Source: Tissierellia bacterium (GTDB lineage: Bacteria; Bacillota; Clostridia; Tissierellales; Peptoniphilaceae). Taken from it: a stretch of 64,000 bases of DNA. The stretch's first letter is position 1, and each line of letters opens with the position of its first letter. Under the pieces are notes generated by a model. The model was given only the letters and a program-made list of their open reading frames with translations, did not search any database and was not told where the DNA came from. This document shows, in pieces, positions 33,550 through 42,530 of this stretch. The position numbers and the translations under genes were made by a program. The DNA lies in the NCBI GenBank assembly GCA_030527425.1, contig JAUNAV010000005.1, positions 1 to 64,000 on the forward strand. Reading direction: 5' to 3'.

Positions 33550-34642
33550 TACTTTTTTAGATATTGACTTAGATAAAATCCGTCAAAATGTAATAAAGTT
33601 AAAGAAAAAAGCAGACACTAAATTTGCTTCTGTCATAAAAGCAGATGCATATGGACTTGGAGCAGTAGAAATTGCAAAAGAGATAGAAGATTTGTCTGAT
33701 TATTTTGCTGTAGCTAGAATTTCAGAAGCTAAAGAGTTACGTGATAATAATATAGAAAATAAAATTTTGACTTTGGGTTATGTATCTTTAGACGATATAG
33801 AATATTGTGAAGATAATGATATTGAGATAGCCATATATGATCTTGAATTTGCAAAAAAAATCAATAGTATTGTTAAGAATAAAATCAATTGTCATCTAGC
33901 ATTAGATACTGGACACAGCAGAATAGGTTTTAGAGAATATGAAATAGAAAAAATTAAACAATTAACCAAGCTTAAAAAATTAAATTTTATAGGTTGCTTT
34001 TCGCATTTTGCAACAGCAGATGAAAAAGAAACAAAGTATACAAAAAAGCAATATGAAATTTTTGATTTTATTACAAGTAAAATTAAAGATAGTTTTGATT
34101 TTGAAATAATACATATTTCAAATGATGCAGGCTTTTTAAAACATGATATTTCTTTAGACATGGTAAGAAGCGGGATTTGCATCTATGGAATATATCCATC
34201 AGATATTATAAAAAAAGAAAATGCTATAAAGTTAGAACAAGCTTTCGAGCTTTATTCTACTATAACTTTTATAAAAAATATCAAAAAAGATGTTGCGATA
34301 AGTTATGGAAGAAAGTTTATTTCTGAAAAAGAGATGAAAATTGCAACAATTAATATCGGTTATGCAGATGGATATATGAGAAGTTTCAGTAATTGTGGTG
34401 AAGTATTGATAAATGGACACAGATGCAAAGTATTAGGAGCTGTCTGCATGGATCAGATGATGGTTGATGTTACAGGAATAGATGTTAAAATAGGCCAGAA
34501 AGTATTAATTTATCCTGATATATATAAAGAAGCAGAAAAAATTAATACAATAGCCTATGAACTTATGACTTCTATTTCAAAGAGAGTAGAAAGAAGATAT
34601 TTCAAAGGAAATAAATTAATTAGTATTAAAAAAAGTCAATAG
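33542..34642 (+). CDS. alr: Alanine racemase
   Basis: A 366-residue fold-type III PLP enzyme making D-alanine for peptidoglycan. SVIKADAYGLGA holds the PLP lysine (about residue 35), GHSRIGFR the arginine region, INIGYADGYMRS the catalytic tyrosine loop, and GAVCMDQMMVDVT the conserved C-terminal motif. Two adjacent ATGs (33539, 33542) are possible; 33542 has 6 bases from GGAG. It overlaps the end of the AcpS-NnrD fusion and is followed 9 bases later by mazF. In Bacillus an antitoxin gene stands between alr and the toxin, but here it does not. Confidence 0.93.
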   Translation: MSDTFLDIDLDKIRQNVIKLKKKADTKFASVIKADAYGLGAVEIAKEIEDLSDYFAVARISEAKELRDNNIENKILTLGYVSLDDIEYCEDNDIEIAIYDLEFAKKINSIVKNKINCHLALDTGHSRIGFREYEIEKIKQLTKLKKLNFIGCFSHFATADEKETKYTKKQYEIFDFITSKIKDSFDFEIIHISNDAGFLKHDISLDMVRSGICIYGIYPSDIIKKENAIKLEQAFELYSTITFIKNIKKDVAISYGRKFISEKEMKIATINIGYADGYMRSFSNCGEVLINGHRCKVLGAVCMDQMMVDVTGIDVKIGQKVLIYPDIYKEAEKINTIAYELMTSISKRVERRYFKGNKLISIKKSQ

Positions 34643-34651
34643 GAGAAAAAT

Positions 34652-34999
34652 ATGAAAGTTAAACGAGGAGATCTATTCTACGCGGATTTATCTCCGGTTG
34701 TAGGTAGTGAACAAGGAGGTGTCAGGCCAGTTTTGGTAATTCAAAATGATATTGGAAATAAATATTCGCCTACTATAATAATTGCGCCTGTCACTAGTCA
34801 AGTTAATAAAGCAAAATTGCCAACTCATGTCAATTTAAAAGGAAATAATTTTGGACTGCCAAAAAATTCTGTTGCCCTTTTAGAGCAAGTTAGAACAATT
34901 GATAAAAGAAGACTTAGAGAAAAAATTGGTTGTTTTGATGAGCCCACAATGCTAAAAATTGATCAAGCATTACAAATATCAGTAGGACTATCTGAATGA
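34652..34999 (+). CDS. mazF: MazF/EndoA-type toxin endoribonuclease
   Basis: A 115-residue PemK/MazF-family protein. KRGDLFYADLSPVVGSEQGG (4-23), RPVLVIQND, SPTIIIAPVTSQ, LEQVRTIDKRRL and the C-terminal helix are all conserved, including the arginine after EQGG and the TSQ segment around the active site. MazF cleaves single-stranded mRNA at short recognition sequences. AGGAG precedes the ATG. There is no antitoxin reading frame beside it: alr ends 9 bases upstream and an MBL-fold gene overlaps it by 4 bases downstream. Either the antitoxin is encoded elsewhere or this copy is controlled in another way. Confidence 0.92.
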   Translation: MKVKRGDLFYADLSPVVGSEQGGVRPVLVIQNDIGNKYSPTIIIAPVTSQVNKAKLPTHVNLKGNNFGLPKNSVALLEQVRTIDKRRLREKIGCFDEPTMLKIDQALQISVGLSE

Positions 35000-35859
35000 A
35001 AAAACTAAAAAATACAATTATTTACATAGTATTGTTTTTTCTACTTTCACTGATTATCTATAATATCAAAGATATTATTGACATAAAAAATTCAAATAGC
35101 GATGATCAATTAACTATTTCATACATAGATGTAGGTCAAGGAAACAGTGTTTTGATTCAAGATGGCGATAAAAATATGATAATTGATGGAGGTGATAGGG
35201 CTCATAGTAGTAAGGTTATCTCTTTTCTTGAACAAAGAAATATAAATACTATTGATTATCTTGTAGCTAGCCATTATGATAGTGATCATATTTCAGGACT
35301 GGTTGGAATTTTTAATAAATTTAAAGTTAAAAATGTACTAAACCCTGATTATACCAAAGATACTAAAATTTTTAGATCATATAAAAATCAAAGAGATAGA
35401 TCAAAAGCCAAAGTAATAATTCCTAGAGTTGGTGATAAATTTAATTTAAATAATTCAAAATTTACAATTGTTGGCCCTCAGACTTATAATTTTAGCGAGG
35501 ATAATGATAGGTCTATAGTAATTAAATTAGAATATGGAGATAGAAAATTTCTTTTTCCAGGCGATGCAGCAAAAGAGAGTGAATCAGCCATGATATATAG
35601 CGGAATTAACCTAAAAAGCGATGTATTAATGGTCGGTCATCATGGCTCAAAATATTCAACCAATGACTTCTTTTTAGATGAGGTAAATCCGAAGATTGCT
35701 GTAATTTCTGTAGGAAAAAATAATAGATACAATCATCCATCAGACAAGGTATTAGAAAAATTAGAAGATAGAAAGATAAAGGTACTAAGAACAGATAAAA
35801 TGGGTGATATAATTTTAAAAACCGATGGAAGGAGGATTGAAATAAACCATGAAAAATAA
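34996..35859 (+). CDS. Membrane-anchored ComEC-like MBL-fold hydrolase
   Basis: A 287-residue protein with one N-terminal membrane anchor (about 7-28) and a metallo-beta-lactamase domain similar to the C-terminal part of ComEC. ISYIDVGQGNSVLIQ (about 43-57), ASHYDSDHISGL with His93, Asp95, Asp97 and His98 (a variant of HxHxDH), FPGDA and GHHGSKYS are visible. Free-standing ComEC-like MBL proteins exist in many Firmicutes, sometimes as nucleases, but the function is unproven. It lacks the ComEC channel, so it is not a full competence protein. It overlaps mazF by 4 bases and the CPBP gene by 11. Confidence 0.8.
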   Translation: MKKLKNTIIYIVLFFLLSLIIYNIKDIIDIKNSNSDDQLTISYIDVGQGNSVLIQDGDKNMIIDGGDRAHSSKVISFLEQRNINTIDYLVASHYDSDHISGLVGIFNKFKVKNVLNPDYTKDTKIFRSYKNQRDRSKAKVIIPRVGDKFNLNNSKFTIVGPQTYNFSEDNDRSIVIKLEYGDRKFLFPGDAAKESESAMIYSGINLKSDVLMVGHHGSKYSTNDFFLDEVNPKIAVISVGKNNRYNHPSDKVLEKLEDRKIKVLRTDKMGDIILKTDGRRIEINHEK

Positions 35860-36676
35860 GATAGTAAGTATTTTAAAACTTATAGGAATATTAATTTTAT
35901 TGCAAATTTTTATGTTAGCTATAAGCTCATTTATTAGCCTGATTTTATTAAAAAATGTAAGCCAAACTAATTATGATAAGGCTATTTTAGGTTATAATGG
36001 ATTAATTCTAGCAATAAGCAGTACAATTTTCATTCTTATTATGATTTTTATATTTAGAAGAAATAGAAAAAAAAAGAAAAAGGAGATAATAAAATTTAAT
36101 ACTGTCAATAAAACCTGCCTGATTTCTTCTATAATTTTAATATTATCAGCAAATTTTTATATGTATGTATACTCCTTATTGATTTCTAATATTAGTTTCC
36201 TAGAAGATATATTTAAAAAATCAATAGAAAGTTACAATACTAATATGACTCTTAATCTGGAAAAAGCTAGCTTATCGATGTTATTTTATGTTATAATACT
36301 GGCTCCAATACTAGAAGAATTAATTTATAGAGCTTATTGTTCGTATAAATTAGAAGATAATTTTTCCAAAAGATCAATTATCATTATAACAGCAATATTA
36401 TTTGCTTTAGCGCATGCTAATTTATTTCAATCTTTTGGAGTATTCGTCACAGGAATAGTTTTAGCAATTGTTTATTTAAATACTCATTCAATATCATTGA
36501 CAATTTTTTGCCATATGTTAAATAATATAATAGCAACTATTACAGAACAAAGTTTCTTCAATGAGTATTTAACAATACTTTATGTAATTATAACCTTTAT
36601 ATGCGTTTTTCTTACAAAAAAGGCATATAAAAACTTAAAAGATAATGCATTAATTTACAATGTAGAAAATGAGTAA
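35849..36676 (+). CDS. CPBP-family intramembrane metalloprotease
   Basis: A 275-residue membrane protein with about seven or eight hydrophobic segments and a CPBP (CAAX protease and bacteriocin-processing) domain. Motif 1 is EELIYRA with Glu156, Glu157 and Arg161; motif 2 is ALAHAN; motif 3 is FCHMLNNI. These supply the glutamate/histidine catalytic set of the family. Substrates are unknown; family members process peptides or aid bacteriocin immunity. No bacteriocin gene is nearby. It ends the mtaD-to-CPBP run, followed by a shared terminator facing murC. Confidence 0.85.
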   Translation: MKNKIVSILKLIGILILLQIFMLAISSFISLILLKNVSQTNYDKAILGYNGLILAISSTIFILIMIFIFRRNRKKKKKEIIKFNTVNKTCLISSIILILSANFYMYVYSLLISNISFLEDIFKKSIESYNTNMTLNLEKASLSMLFYVIILAPILEELIYRAYCSYKLEDNFSKRSIIIITAILFALAHANLFQSFGVFVTGIVLAIVYLNTHSISLTIFCHMLNNIIATITEQSFFNEYLTILYVIITFICVFLTKKAYKNLKDNALIYNVENE

Positions 36677-36702
36677 AGACTTAACAAGATATTTAAAGAT
36701 AA

Positions 36703-36737
36703 AAATACCAGAGTTTAACTATAGCTCTGGTATTTTT
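36703..36737. terminator. Bidirectional terminator between the CPBP gene and murC
   Basis: AAATACCAGAG (36703-36713) and CTCTGGTATTT (36725-36735) make an 11-bp stem with an 11-base loop and T runs on both strands. Twelve bases of the right arm are shared with the zur terminator hairpin near 2.5 kb. Confidence 0.85.
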
Positions 36738-36746
36738 ATTATTTAA

Positions 36747-38162
36747 TTATATTAAGGCTTTTTCTTTTTTTTGATTTTGATCTTTGACAATCATCTCAGC
36801 CAATTCATTTGGAGTTCCACAACCTGTTGTTATAACTAAATCATCTTCTTTGATATCTTCATATATATAATCTCTTGCTTGTTCAAAAGTTTGAATGTAT
36901 TTAGCATCTATATTTCTTTCAATAAGTTTTTTAACAACATCTTTAGAATGAATACTTGGATCATATTTTTCCCTTGCTGCATATATTTCAGTTACTATAA
37001 CTTCATCAGCATAATCAAAGCACTTTGCAAATTCATCTATTAAAGTTTTAGTTCTAGAATAGGTATGAGGTTGCCATATACAAATCAATCTTCCCTTTGT
37101 ATGTTCCTTTAATGCTTCAAGTGTGACCTTTATTTCTGATGGATGATGGCCATAATCTGTCATAATTTTAGTTCCATTTACCTTACCTATCAATTCCATT
37201 CTTCTGTGAAGTCCTGTATAATTTTTAACATTTTCTCTAATTATTTCTATGTCAATCCCATTTTCATAAGTTGCTATTATTGAAGCCATCGCATTATTAA
37301 TATTATGTCTTCCAATAATACCTAGTTTAAAATGTTCAAGACTACCATCAGGCATTTTCAAATCAAATTCTGGTCTTCCTATTTCATCAAATCTTATATT
37401 TATGGCATTGTAATCAGCATCATCATTTTCTTGTGCATAAGTAATTAGCCTACCTTGAATGGAATCTAGTATTAATCTGTTATTTTTTTCATTTAGATTT
37501 AGTATAGTCTTTGAATTTTTATCTTGATTTCGCATATAGGCTTTGAAAGTTTCTACGATATCTTCTAAATTTTTGTAATAATCAAGATGATCTTCATCAA
37601 TATTTAAAACAATGACAGTTGATGGAAAGTAATGTCTAATATTTCCTTTATATTCGCAAGCTTCTGTTACTAAAAAATCTTCGCTTCCTACATGAACATT
37701 TCCATCTATTTCATCTAAATCTCCGCCGAGAAGTATTGTTGGATCTTCAGGGGAATTCATTAGTATTTTTGAAATAATACTTGTGGTAGTACTCTTTCCA
37801 TGTGAACCAGAGACTGCAATGGAATTTTTATAATTTCTCATTAAGGCACCTAAAAATATACCTCTTGTTACAACAGGTATGTCCAGGCTTTTTGCTTTCA
37901 TTAATTCTTCATTATCAGGTAAAATTGCATCCGTATAGATTACTAAATCAGGATTATGGATATTTTCTTTTTTTTGTCCAATATATATATTCGCTCCATT
38001 TTCAGATAAATGATTTAAAATTTCTGAGGCTTTTCTGTCAGAACCCGAAATATTATAGCCATGTTTTAACAATAACATAGCTATTCCTGACATAGATATA
38101 CCTCCTATTCCTATAAAATGTATATTTAAATATTTTTTATCTTCTATATTAAATGTAAACAT
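36747..38162 (-). CDS. murC: UDP-N-acetylmuramate-L-alanine ligase
   Basis: A 471-residue Mur ligase that adds the first amino acid of the peptidoglycan stem. IHFIGIGGISMSGIAML (about 14-30) is the Rossmann UDP-binding start specific to MurC, GSHGKSTTT at 119-127 is the ATP loop, NIDEDHLDYY and HRRMELIG follow, and DYGHHPSEIK is the MurC hallmark. It is transcribed alone on the - strand, opposite to its neighbours, with its own extended -10 promoter. AAGGAG precedes the ATG. The N-terminal extension of about 10 residues before the Rossmann fold is normal. Confidence 0.95.
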   Translation of the reverse strand: MFTFNIEDKKYLNIHFIGIGGISMSGIAMLLLKHGYNISGSDRKASEILNHLSENGANIYIGQKKENIHNPDLVIYTDAILPDNEELMKAKSLDIPVVTRGIFLGALMRNYKNSIAVSGSHGKSTTTSIISKILMNSPEDPTILLGGDLDEIDGNVHVGSEDFLVTEACEYKGNIRHYFPSTVIVLNIDEDHLDYYKNLEDIVETFKAYMRNQDKNSKTILNLNEKNNRLILDSIQGRLITYAQENDDADYNAINIRFDEIGRPEFDLKMPDGSLEHFKLGIIGRHNINNAMASIIATYENGIDIEIIRENVKNYTGLHRRMELIGKVNGTKIMTDYGHHPSEIKVTLEALKEHTKGRLICIWQPHTYSRTKTLIDEFAKCFDYADEVIVTEIYAAREKYDPSIHSKDVVKKLIERNIDAKYIQTFEQARDYIYEDIKEDDLVITTGCGTPNELAEMIVKDQNQKKEKALI

Positions 38163-38207
38163 ATAAAAAACTCCTTAGCTAAGCTTAATACTCATATTAT
38201 AAATTTT

Positions 38208-38236
38208 ATTATACCACAATGTATAAAATAATAAAA
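38208..38236 (-). promoter_or_regulatory. murC promoter
   Basis: On the - strand TATAAT (complement of 38208-38213) is preceded by TGG, an extended -10, with a poor TTTTAT -35 (complement of 38231-38236) 17 bases upstream. Confidence 0.6.
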
Positions 38237-38246
38237 ACTAAGTATA

Positions 38247-38275
38247 TTGACAATATAAAATTTAATTGGTATCGT
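38247..38275 (+). promoter_or_regulatory. Possible rpiB-tkt promoter
   Basis: TTGACA (38247-38252) is followed after 17 bases by TATCGT (38270-38275), a poor -10 rescued by a TGG extension. It ends 24 bases before the rpiB ATG. Confidence 0.45.
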
Positions 38276-38299
38276 GAAAATGAAAGATAGGTGATTAAA

Positions 38300-38740
38300 A
38301 TGAAATTTGTAATAGGTAATGATCATGGAGGAATTGATTTAGTAGATTCTATAAAAGAAGCACTAGATGAGTTAGGACATGAATATGAATGGGTAGGTAC
38401 ATTTGATAAATCTTCATGTGACTATCCTGATATTGCTAAAAAGGCTTGCCAAAAAGTATTAGACAACGAAGCTGATTTTGCAATTTTAATTTGTGGAACT
38501 GGTATAGGTATGAGTATTAGCGCAAATAAAATAAATTCTATAAGAGCTTGTGTAGTAACCGATACTTACAGCGCGAAAATGGCTAGAGAGCATAATAATA
38601 GTAATTGTTTATGTCTTGGAGCTAGAGTACTTGGAACAGAGCTTGCAAAAATGATAGTTAAAGAATTTGCTAATGCAAAATTTCAAGGAGATAGACATCA
38701 AAGACGTATTGATAAAATTTCTAAATTGGAGGAAAATTAA
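38300..38740 (+). CDS. rpiB: Ribose-5-phosphate isomerase B
   Basis: A 146-residue RpiB-type isomerase interconverting ribose-5-phosphate and ribulose-5-phosphate. [10 protein letters not shown] at the N-terminus is the phosphate-binding segment, [12 protein letters not shown] follows, and [16 protein letters not shown] carries the catalytic cysteine. The frame opens with a GTG at 38291, but ATG 38300 has AGGTGA (38289-38294) ahead and gives the conserved MKFVIG start. The stop shares one base with the tkt ATG, linking the two pentose-phosphate genes. Confidence 0.92.
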   Translation: MKFVIGNDHGGIDLVDSIKEALDELGHEYEWVGTFDKSSCDYPDIAKKACQKVLDNEADFAILICGTGIGMSISANKINSIRACVVTDTYSAKMAREHNNSNCLCLGARVLGTELAKMIVKEFANAKFQGDRHQRRIDKISKLEEN

Positions 38741-40731
38741 TGTTTGATAAAATTGACAATCTTTCTGTAAATGCTATTAGAACACTTTCAATTGCACAAA
38801 TTGAAAAGGCAAATAGCGGACATCCAGGCCTTCCTATGGGAGCAGCTAGTATGGCCTATTGTTTATGGTCTAAATTTTTAAAAATTAATCCTAAAAATTC
38901 TAAATGGGTAGATAGAGATAGATTTATTCTCTCTGCAGGACATGGCTCTGCAATGTTATATTCTTTACTGCACTTATCGGGTTTTGATTTAACTATTGAA
39001 GATTTAAAAAATTTTAGACAAATAGACTCTAAAACACCTGGTCATCCAGAAGTTAATCATACAGATGGCGTTGAAGTTACAACAGGCCCATTAGGTCAAG
39101 GTATTGCTAATGCAGTAGGTATGGCTATGGCAGAAAGACATCTGGCGAGTATTTATAATAAAGAAGATTATAATATTGTAGATCATTATACTTATGCTTT
39201 ATGTGGCGATGGTGATCTTATGGAAGGTATTTCATCAGAGGCATTGTCTTTAGCTGGTCATTTAAAATTATCAAAATTAATATTATTATATGATTCAAAT
39301 AATATTAGTTTAGATGGTGATTTAAATAAGTCATTTAGCGAAGATATTAGAAAGAGATTTGAAGCATATGATTGGTCATATTTAAAAGTCGAAGATGGCA
39401 ATGACCTTGAAGATATCTATAGTAAAATAAAACAAGCAAAAGAAATAGATAAGCCAACAGTTATTGAAATTAAAACAGTAATAGGTTATGGATCAAAAAA
39501 TCAGGCTACAAATAAAGTACATGGAGCTCCAATTGGTAAAGAAGATTTTGAGTCTGTTAAGAAATTTTATCAATGGGATTATGAAGATTTTGAAATCCCA
39601 AATGAAGTTTATGATAGATTCAATGAGAGCATTATAAAAAAGGGAATAGAAGCTAATGAAAAATGGGATGAACTTTTTGAAAATTATGAAAAAGAATATC
39701 CTCAATTAGCAAGAGATTTTAAAGACGGGTTTAATAGAACTATACCCAAGAATTTAGATCAATTCATAAGAAAATACAGCGAAGATGATAAAGCAATTGC
39801 AACTAGATCTAGTTCTGGAGAAATAATTCAAGATATTTCTAATAATTTAAGAAATTTCTGGGGTGGATCAGCTGATTTGTCATCTTCAAATAAGACCATG
39901 ATTAAAGAAAAAGAAGATTTTAGCGCTGAAAATTATTCAGGTGATAATATCTGGTTTGGCGTAAGAGAATTTGCTATGGGAGCGATAGCAAATGGAATTT
40001 GCGCACATGGTGGTAGCTTTATATATGTATCAACATTTTTTGTATTTTCCGACTATCTAAAAGCTGCAATTAGATTATCAGCTCTTTCAAAATTACCTGT
40101 AATTTATGTATTTACTCATGATTCAGTTGCAGTAGGAGAAGATGGACCAACACATGAACCTATAGAGCAATTAGCTCAGTTTAGAGCATTACCTAATACA
40201 AATGTGTTAAGACCAGCAGATGCAAATGAAGTAAGACAAGCATGGCAAATTGCGCTTAATTCTAAAGATAGACCAACTATACTTGTACTTTCAAGACAGA
40301 ATTTAAAAAATCTATCACAAACTCAAAAAGATCTAGATATTTCAAAAGGAGCATATATTATTGAAGATAGCGAAAAAGAAAAACCAGATGGCATTCTTAT
40401 TGCTACAGGATCAGAAGTTTCATTGGCATTAGAAACTAAAAAATTACTCAAAGATGCAGGATATGATCTTAGAGTTGTTTCAATGCCTTCTATGGAATTA
40501 TTTAGACAACAAGATATATCTTATCAAAAAGAAATTTTACCTTGCGATGTAGAAAATAAAATGTCTATAGAAATGGGTACTCCATTTGGATGGCATGAGT
40601 TTGTCGGAGCTAAAGGAAAAGTAGTTGGTATAAATAGATTTGGTATTTCTGGAAAGGGAGATGAAGTTGTAGAAGAACTTGGATTTAGTCCAGAAAATAT
40701 CAAGAATTTATATATCAAATATTTTGGATAG
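38740..40731 (+). CDS. tkt: Transketolase
   Basis: A 663-residue thiamine-diphosphate enzyme of the non-oxidative pentose phosphate route. [18 protein letters not shown] (about 26-43), [16 protein letters not shown], the ThDP/Mg motif CGDGDLMEG followed by [27 protein letters not shown] and RPADANEV are all intact. Length is standard for a full transketolase, not the split form found in some Firmicutes. GGAGG precedes the start. Next to rpiB it supplies ribose-5-phosphate for prs, deoD and other nucleotide genes nearby. A terminator follows. Confidence 0.96.
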   Translation: MFDKIDNLSVNAIRTLSIAQIEKANSGHPGLPMGAASMAYCLWSKFLKINPKNSKWVDRDRFILSAGHGSAMLYSLLHLSGFDLTIEDLKNFRQIDSKTPGHPEVNHTDGVEVTTGPLGQGIANAVGMAMAERHLASIYNKEDYNIVDHYTYALCGDGDLMEGISSEALSLAGHLKLSKLILLYDSNNISLDGDLNKSFSEDIRKRFEAYDWSYLKVEDGNDLEDIYSKIKQAKEIDKPTVIEIKTVIGYGSKNQATNKVHGAPIGKEDFESVKKFYQWDYEDFEIPNEVYDRFNESIIKKGIEANEKWDELFENYEKEYPQLARDFKDGFNRTIPKNLDQFIRKYSEDDKAIATRSSSGEIIQDISNNLRNFWGGSADLSSSNKTMIKEKEDFSAENYSGDNIWFGVREFAMGAIANGICAHGGSFIYVSTFFVFSDYLKAAIRLSALSKLPVIYVFTHDSVAVGEDGPTHEPIEQLAQFRALPNTNVLRPADANEVRQAWQIALNSKDRPTILVLSRQNLKNLSQTQKDLDISKGAYIIEDSEKEKPDGILIATGSEVSLALETKKLLKDAGYDLRVVSMPSMELFRQQDISYQKEILPCDVENKMSIEMGTPFGWHEFVGAKGKVVGINRFGISGKGDEVVEELGFSPENIKNLYIKYFG

Positions 40732-40736
40732 AATTA

Positions 40737-40760
40737 GAGAAGGCTTTGCCTTTTCTTTTT
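40737..40760 (+). terminator. Terminator after tkt
   Basis: GAGAAGGC (40737-40744) and GCCTTTTC (40748-40755) pair with one G-T wobble around a three-base loop and are followed by five T. Confidence 0.75.
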
Positions 40761-40821
40761 CTTATATCATGAATAAATATAAATTTCAACCATATTAATG
40801 TAATAATAATTTAAAAAAGGG

Positions 40822-40849
40822 TTAATACTTTTAATATTTATGCTATAAT
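40822..40849 (+). promoter_or_regulatory. deoD promoter
   Basis: TATAAT (40844-40849) with a TGC extension, and a weak TTAATA (40822-40827) 16 bases upstream. The ATG is 22 bases downstream. Confidence 0.62.
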
Positions 40850-40870
40850 TAAATTACGAAAGGAGAATTT

Positions 40871-41590
40871 ATGAGTATACCTACACCACATATTGAAGCA
40901 AAAAATAAGGATGAAATTGCTAAAACGGTTCTAATGCCAGGAGATCCGTTGCGTGCTAAGTATATAGCGGAAAATTACCTAGACGATCCAGTTTTATTTA
41001 ATAGCACAAGAGGAATGCTTGGATATACTGGTTATTATAAAGGTAAAAAGGTTTCAGTAATGGGTTCAGGAATGGGTCTTGCTTCATCGATGATTTATTA
41101 TAATGAATTATTTATGTTTTATGATGTCGAAACAATCATACGTGTTGGAACTGCTGGTAGTATGCAAGAGGATGTTAAATTAAAGGATATTGTAGTTGCA
41201 ACATCTGCATGCTCAGATTCTGCAATTAATACTGATGTTTTTGGGAAATACCATTTTTCTGTTACACCAGATTTTAATTTACTACTTAAAGCAAGTGAAA
41301 AATCTAAAGAATTAAATCTTAATACTCATTTTGGACAAGTTTTAAGTGCTGAAGAGTTTTATTCTAATATGAGCGAAGAAATTTCAGAAAATATGAGAAA
41401 ATACGGAATAATGTGTGTCGAAATGGAGACTTATGGTCTATATACTGTAGCAAGAAGACGTGGTAAAAAAGGACTTGGTTTATTTACAATTAGTGATTCT
41501 TTAATTACTGGAGAAGCTGACAGTGCAGAAAATAGACAAAATGCATATACAAATATGATGGAATTAGCATTAGAAATTGCAATAGGTTAA
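40871..41590 (+). CDS. deoD: Purine-nucleoside phosphorylase (DeoD type)
   Basis: A 239-residue hexameric-type phosphorylase cleaving purine (deoxy)nucleosides with phosphate. MPGDPLRAKYIAENYL (about 22-37) is the phosphate-site segment, VMGSGMGLASSMIYYNEL and IRVGTAGSMQ follow, and VEMETYGLY with FTISDSLITGE forms the base/ribose site; the aspartate of SDSL fits the broad-specificity bacterial form. AAGGAG precedes the ATG. It is probably transcribed with the nucleoside hydrolase-like gene 4 bases downstream, forming a nucleoside salvage pair. Confidence 0.94.
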   Translation: MSIPTPHIEAKNKDEIAKTVLMPGDPLRAKYIAENYLDDPVLFNSTRGMLGYTGYYKGKKVSVMGSGMGLASSMIYYNELFMFYDVETIIRVGTAGSMQEDVKLKDIVVATSACSDSAINTDVFGKYHFSVTPDFNLLLKASEKSKELNLNTHFGQVLSAEEFYSNMSEEISENMRKYGIMCVEMETYGLYTVARRRGKKGLGLFTISDSLITGEADSAENRQNAYTNMMELALEIAIG

Positions 41591-41594
41591 AAAT

Positions 41595-42476
41595 ATGAGA
41601 GTACCATTAATTATTGATTGTGATCCTGGAATTGATGATTTTCTTTCAATAATCTTAATCAATCATAAATCATTTTTAAATCCTAAATTAATAACTGCTG
41701 TTGATGGTAGCGTTGATTTGGATAAGGCATATAGAAATGCAAAAACTATAGCAAAAATACTAGATATGCCAATACCAATAGCTAAGGCAAAAAAGGATGT
41801 TAATTTTGATAAAAGATGTGAGTACAAACATGGTGAAGATGGTTTTCTTGGGCATTCTAAAGATTTTAGTGATGATATTTTGCCTTCCAATTTAGATGAA
41901 GATGCAATTACTAAAATGAAGGAGGTCCTTTCAAAAAAAGAAAAAAGAAAATTTAAAATTTTAATGACAGGTCCAAGTACCAATATTAGAAAGCTATTTA
42001 ACAAATACCCAAATCTTGTAAAAAATATTGAAGAAATTGCGCTATGTGAAGATAATTTCGATTATGATGTAACAGAAAATGAAATATTGATAGATACTAA
42101 TTTAGATATTGATTCAATTAAGCAATTATTGACAACAAAAATTAAATTTTCGATTGTAAGTAATGAATTGATTGCTAAAAGTAAAATATCATCAAAAACT
42201 GTTGAAGAAATCGGAAATATTCATTCTCAATTATCCTCTATGGCCTATGATATGATTAAGGAGTTTTATAATAGAAAAGCTGATATAGCAGATACTTTGG
42301 CAGCTCTTAGTTTATCTAATCCGGAATATTTTGAAAATGAAATTAAGTCCTTTAAAGTTAAACTAAGACGTGAAAATGGGGATATTTACTCATTAGAAAA
42401 TGAACAAAAGATATACTATTTGAAAAATATAAATCAATATAATTATGAAAAAGAGATGCTTAAGATGTTTTTCTAA
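41595..42476 (+). CDS. Diverged nucleoside hydrolase-like protein
   Basis: A 293-residue member of the inosine/uridine-preferring nucleoside hydrolase fold. IIDCDPGIDDFLSI (about 6-19) is the calcium-binding aspartate cluster, KHGEDGFLGHS matches the HGxDGxGG loop, and TGPSTNIRKL the TGPLTNxA motif. Two later markers differ: the asparagine-bearing EFN segment reads NEILIDTN, and the catalytic HDP motif near the C-terminus is replaced by IADTLAAL, so the usual histidine is missing. It could have altered specificity or weak activity. Its neighbour deoD supports nucleoside metabolism. The ribosome binding site (AGG at 41584) is weak, suggesting coupling to deoD. Confidence 0.75.
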   Translation: MRVPLIIDCDPGIDDFLSIILINHKSFLNPKLITAVDGSVDLDKAYRNAKTIAKILDMPIPIAKAKKDVNFDKRCEYKHGEDGFLGHSKDFSDDILPSNLDEDAITKMKEVLSKKEKRKFKILMTGPSTNIRKLFNKYPNLVKNIEEIALCEDNFDYDVTENEILIDTNLDIDSIKQLLTTKIKFSIVSNELIAKSKISSKTVEEIGNIHSQLSSMAYDMIKEFYNRKADIADTLAALSLSNPEYFENEIKSFKVKLRRENGDIYSLENEQKIYYLKNINQYNYEKEMLKMFF

Positions 42477-42499
42477 CTTTAAAAATCTATCTATCATAG

Positions 42500-42505
42500 T
42501 ATAAT
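42500..42505 (+). promoter_or_regulatory. Possible -10 box of glmU
   Basis: TATAAT lies 26 bases before the glmU ATG. No convincing -35 is visible, so the glmU block could also be read through from deoD. Confidence 0.4.
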
Positions 42506-42530
42506 TTTTGTTGTAAAGTTGAGGTGAATA

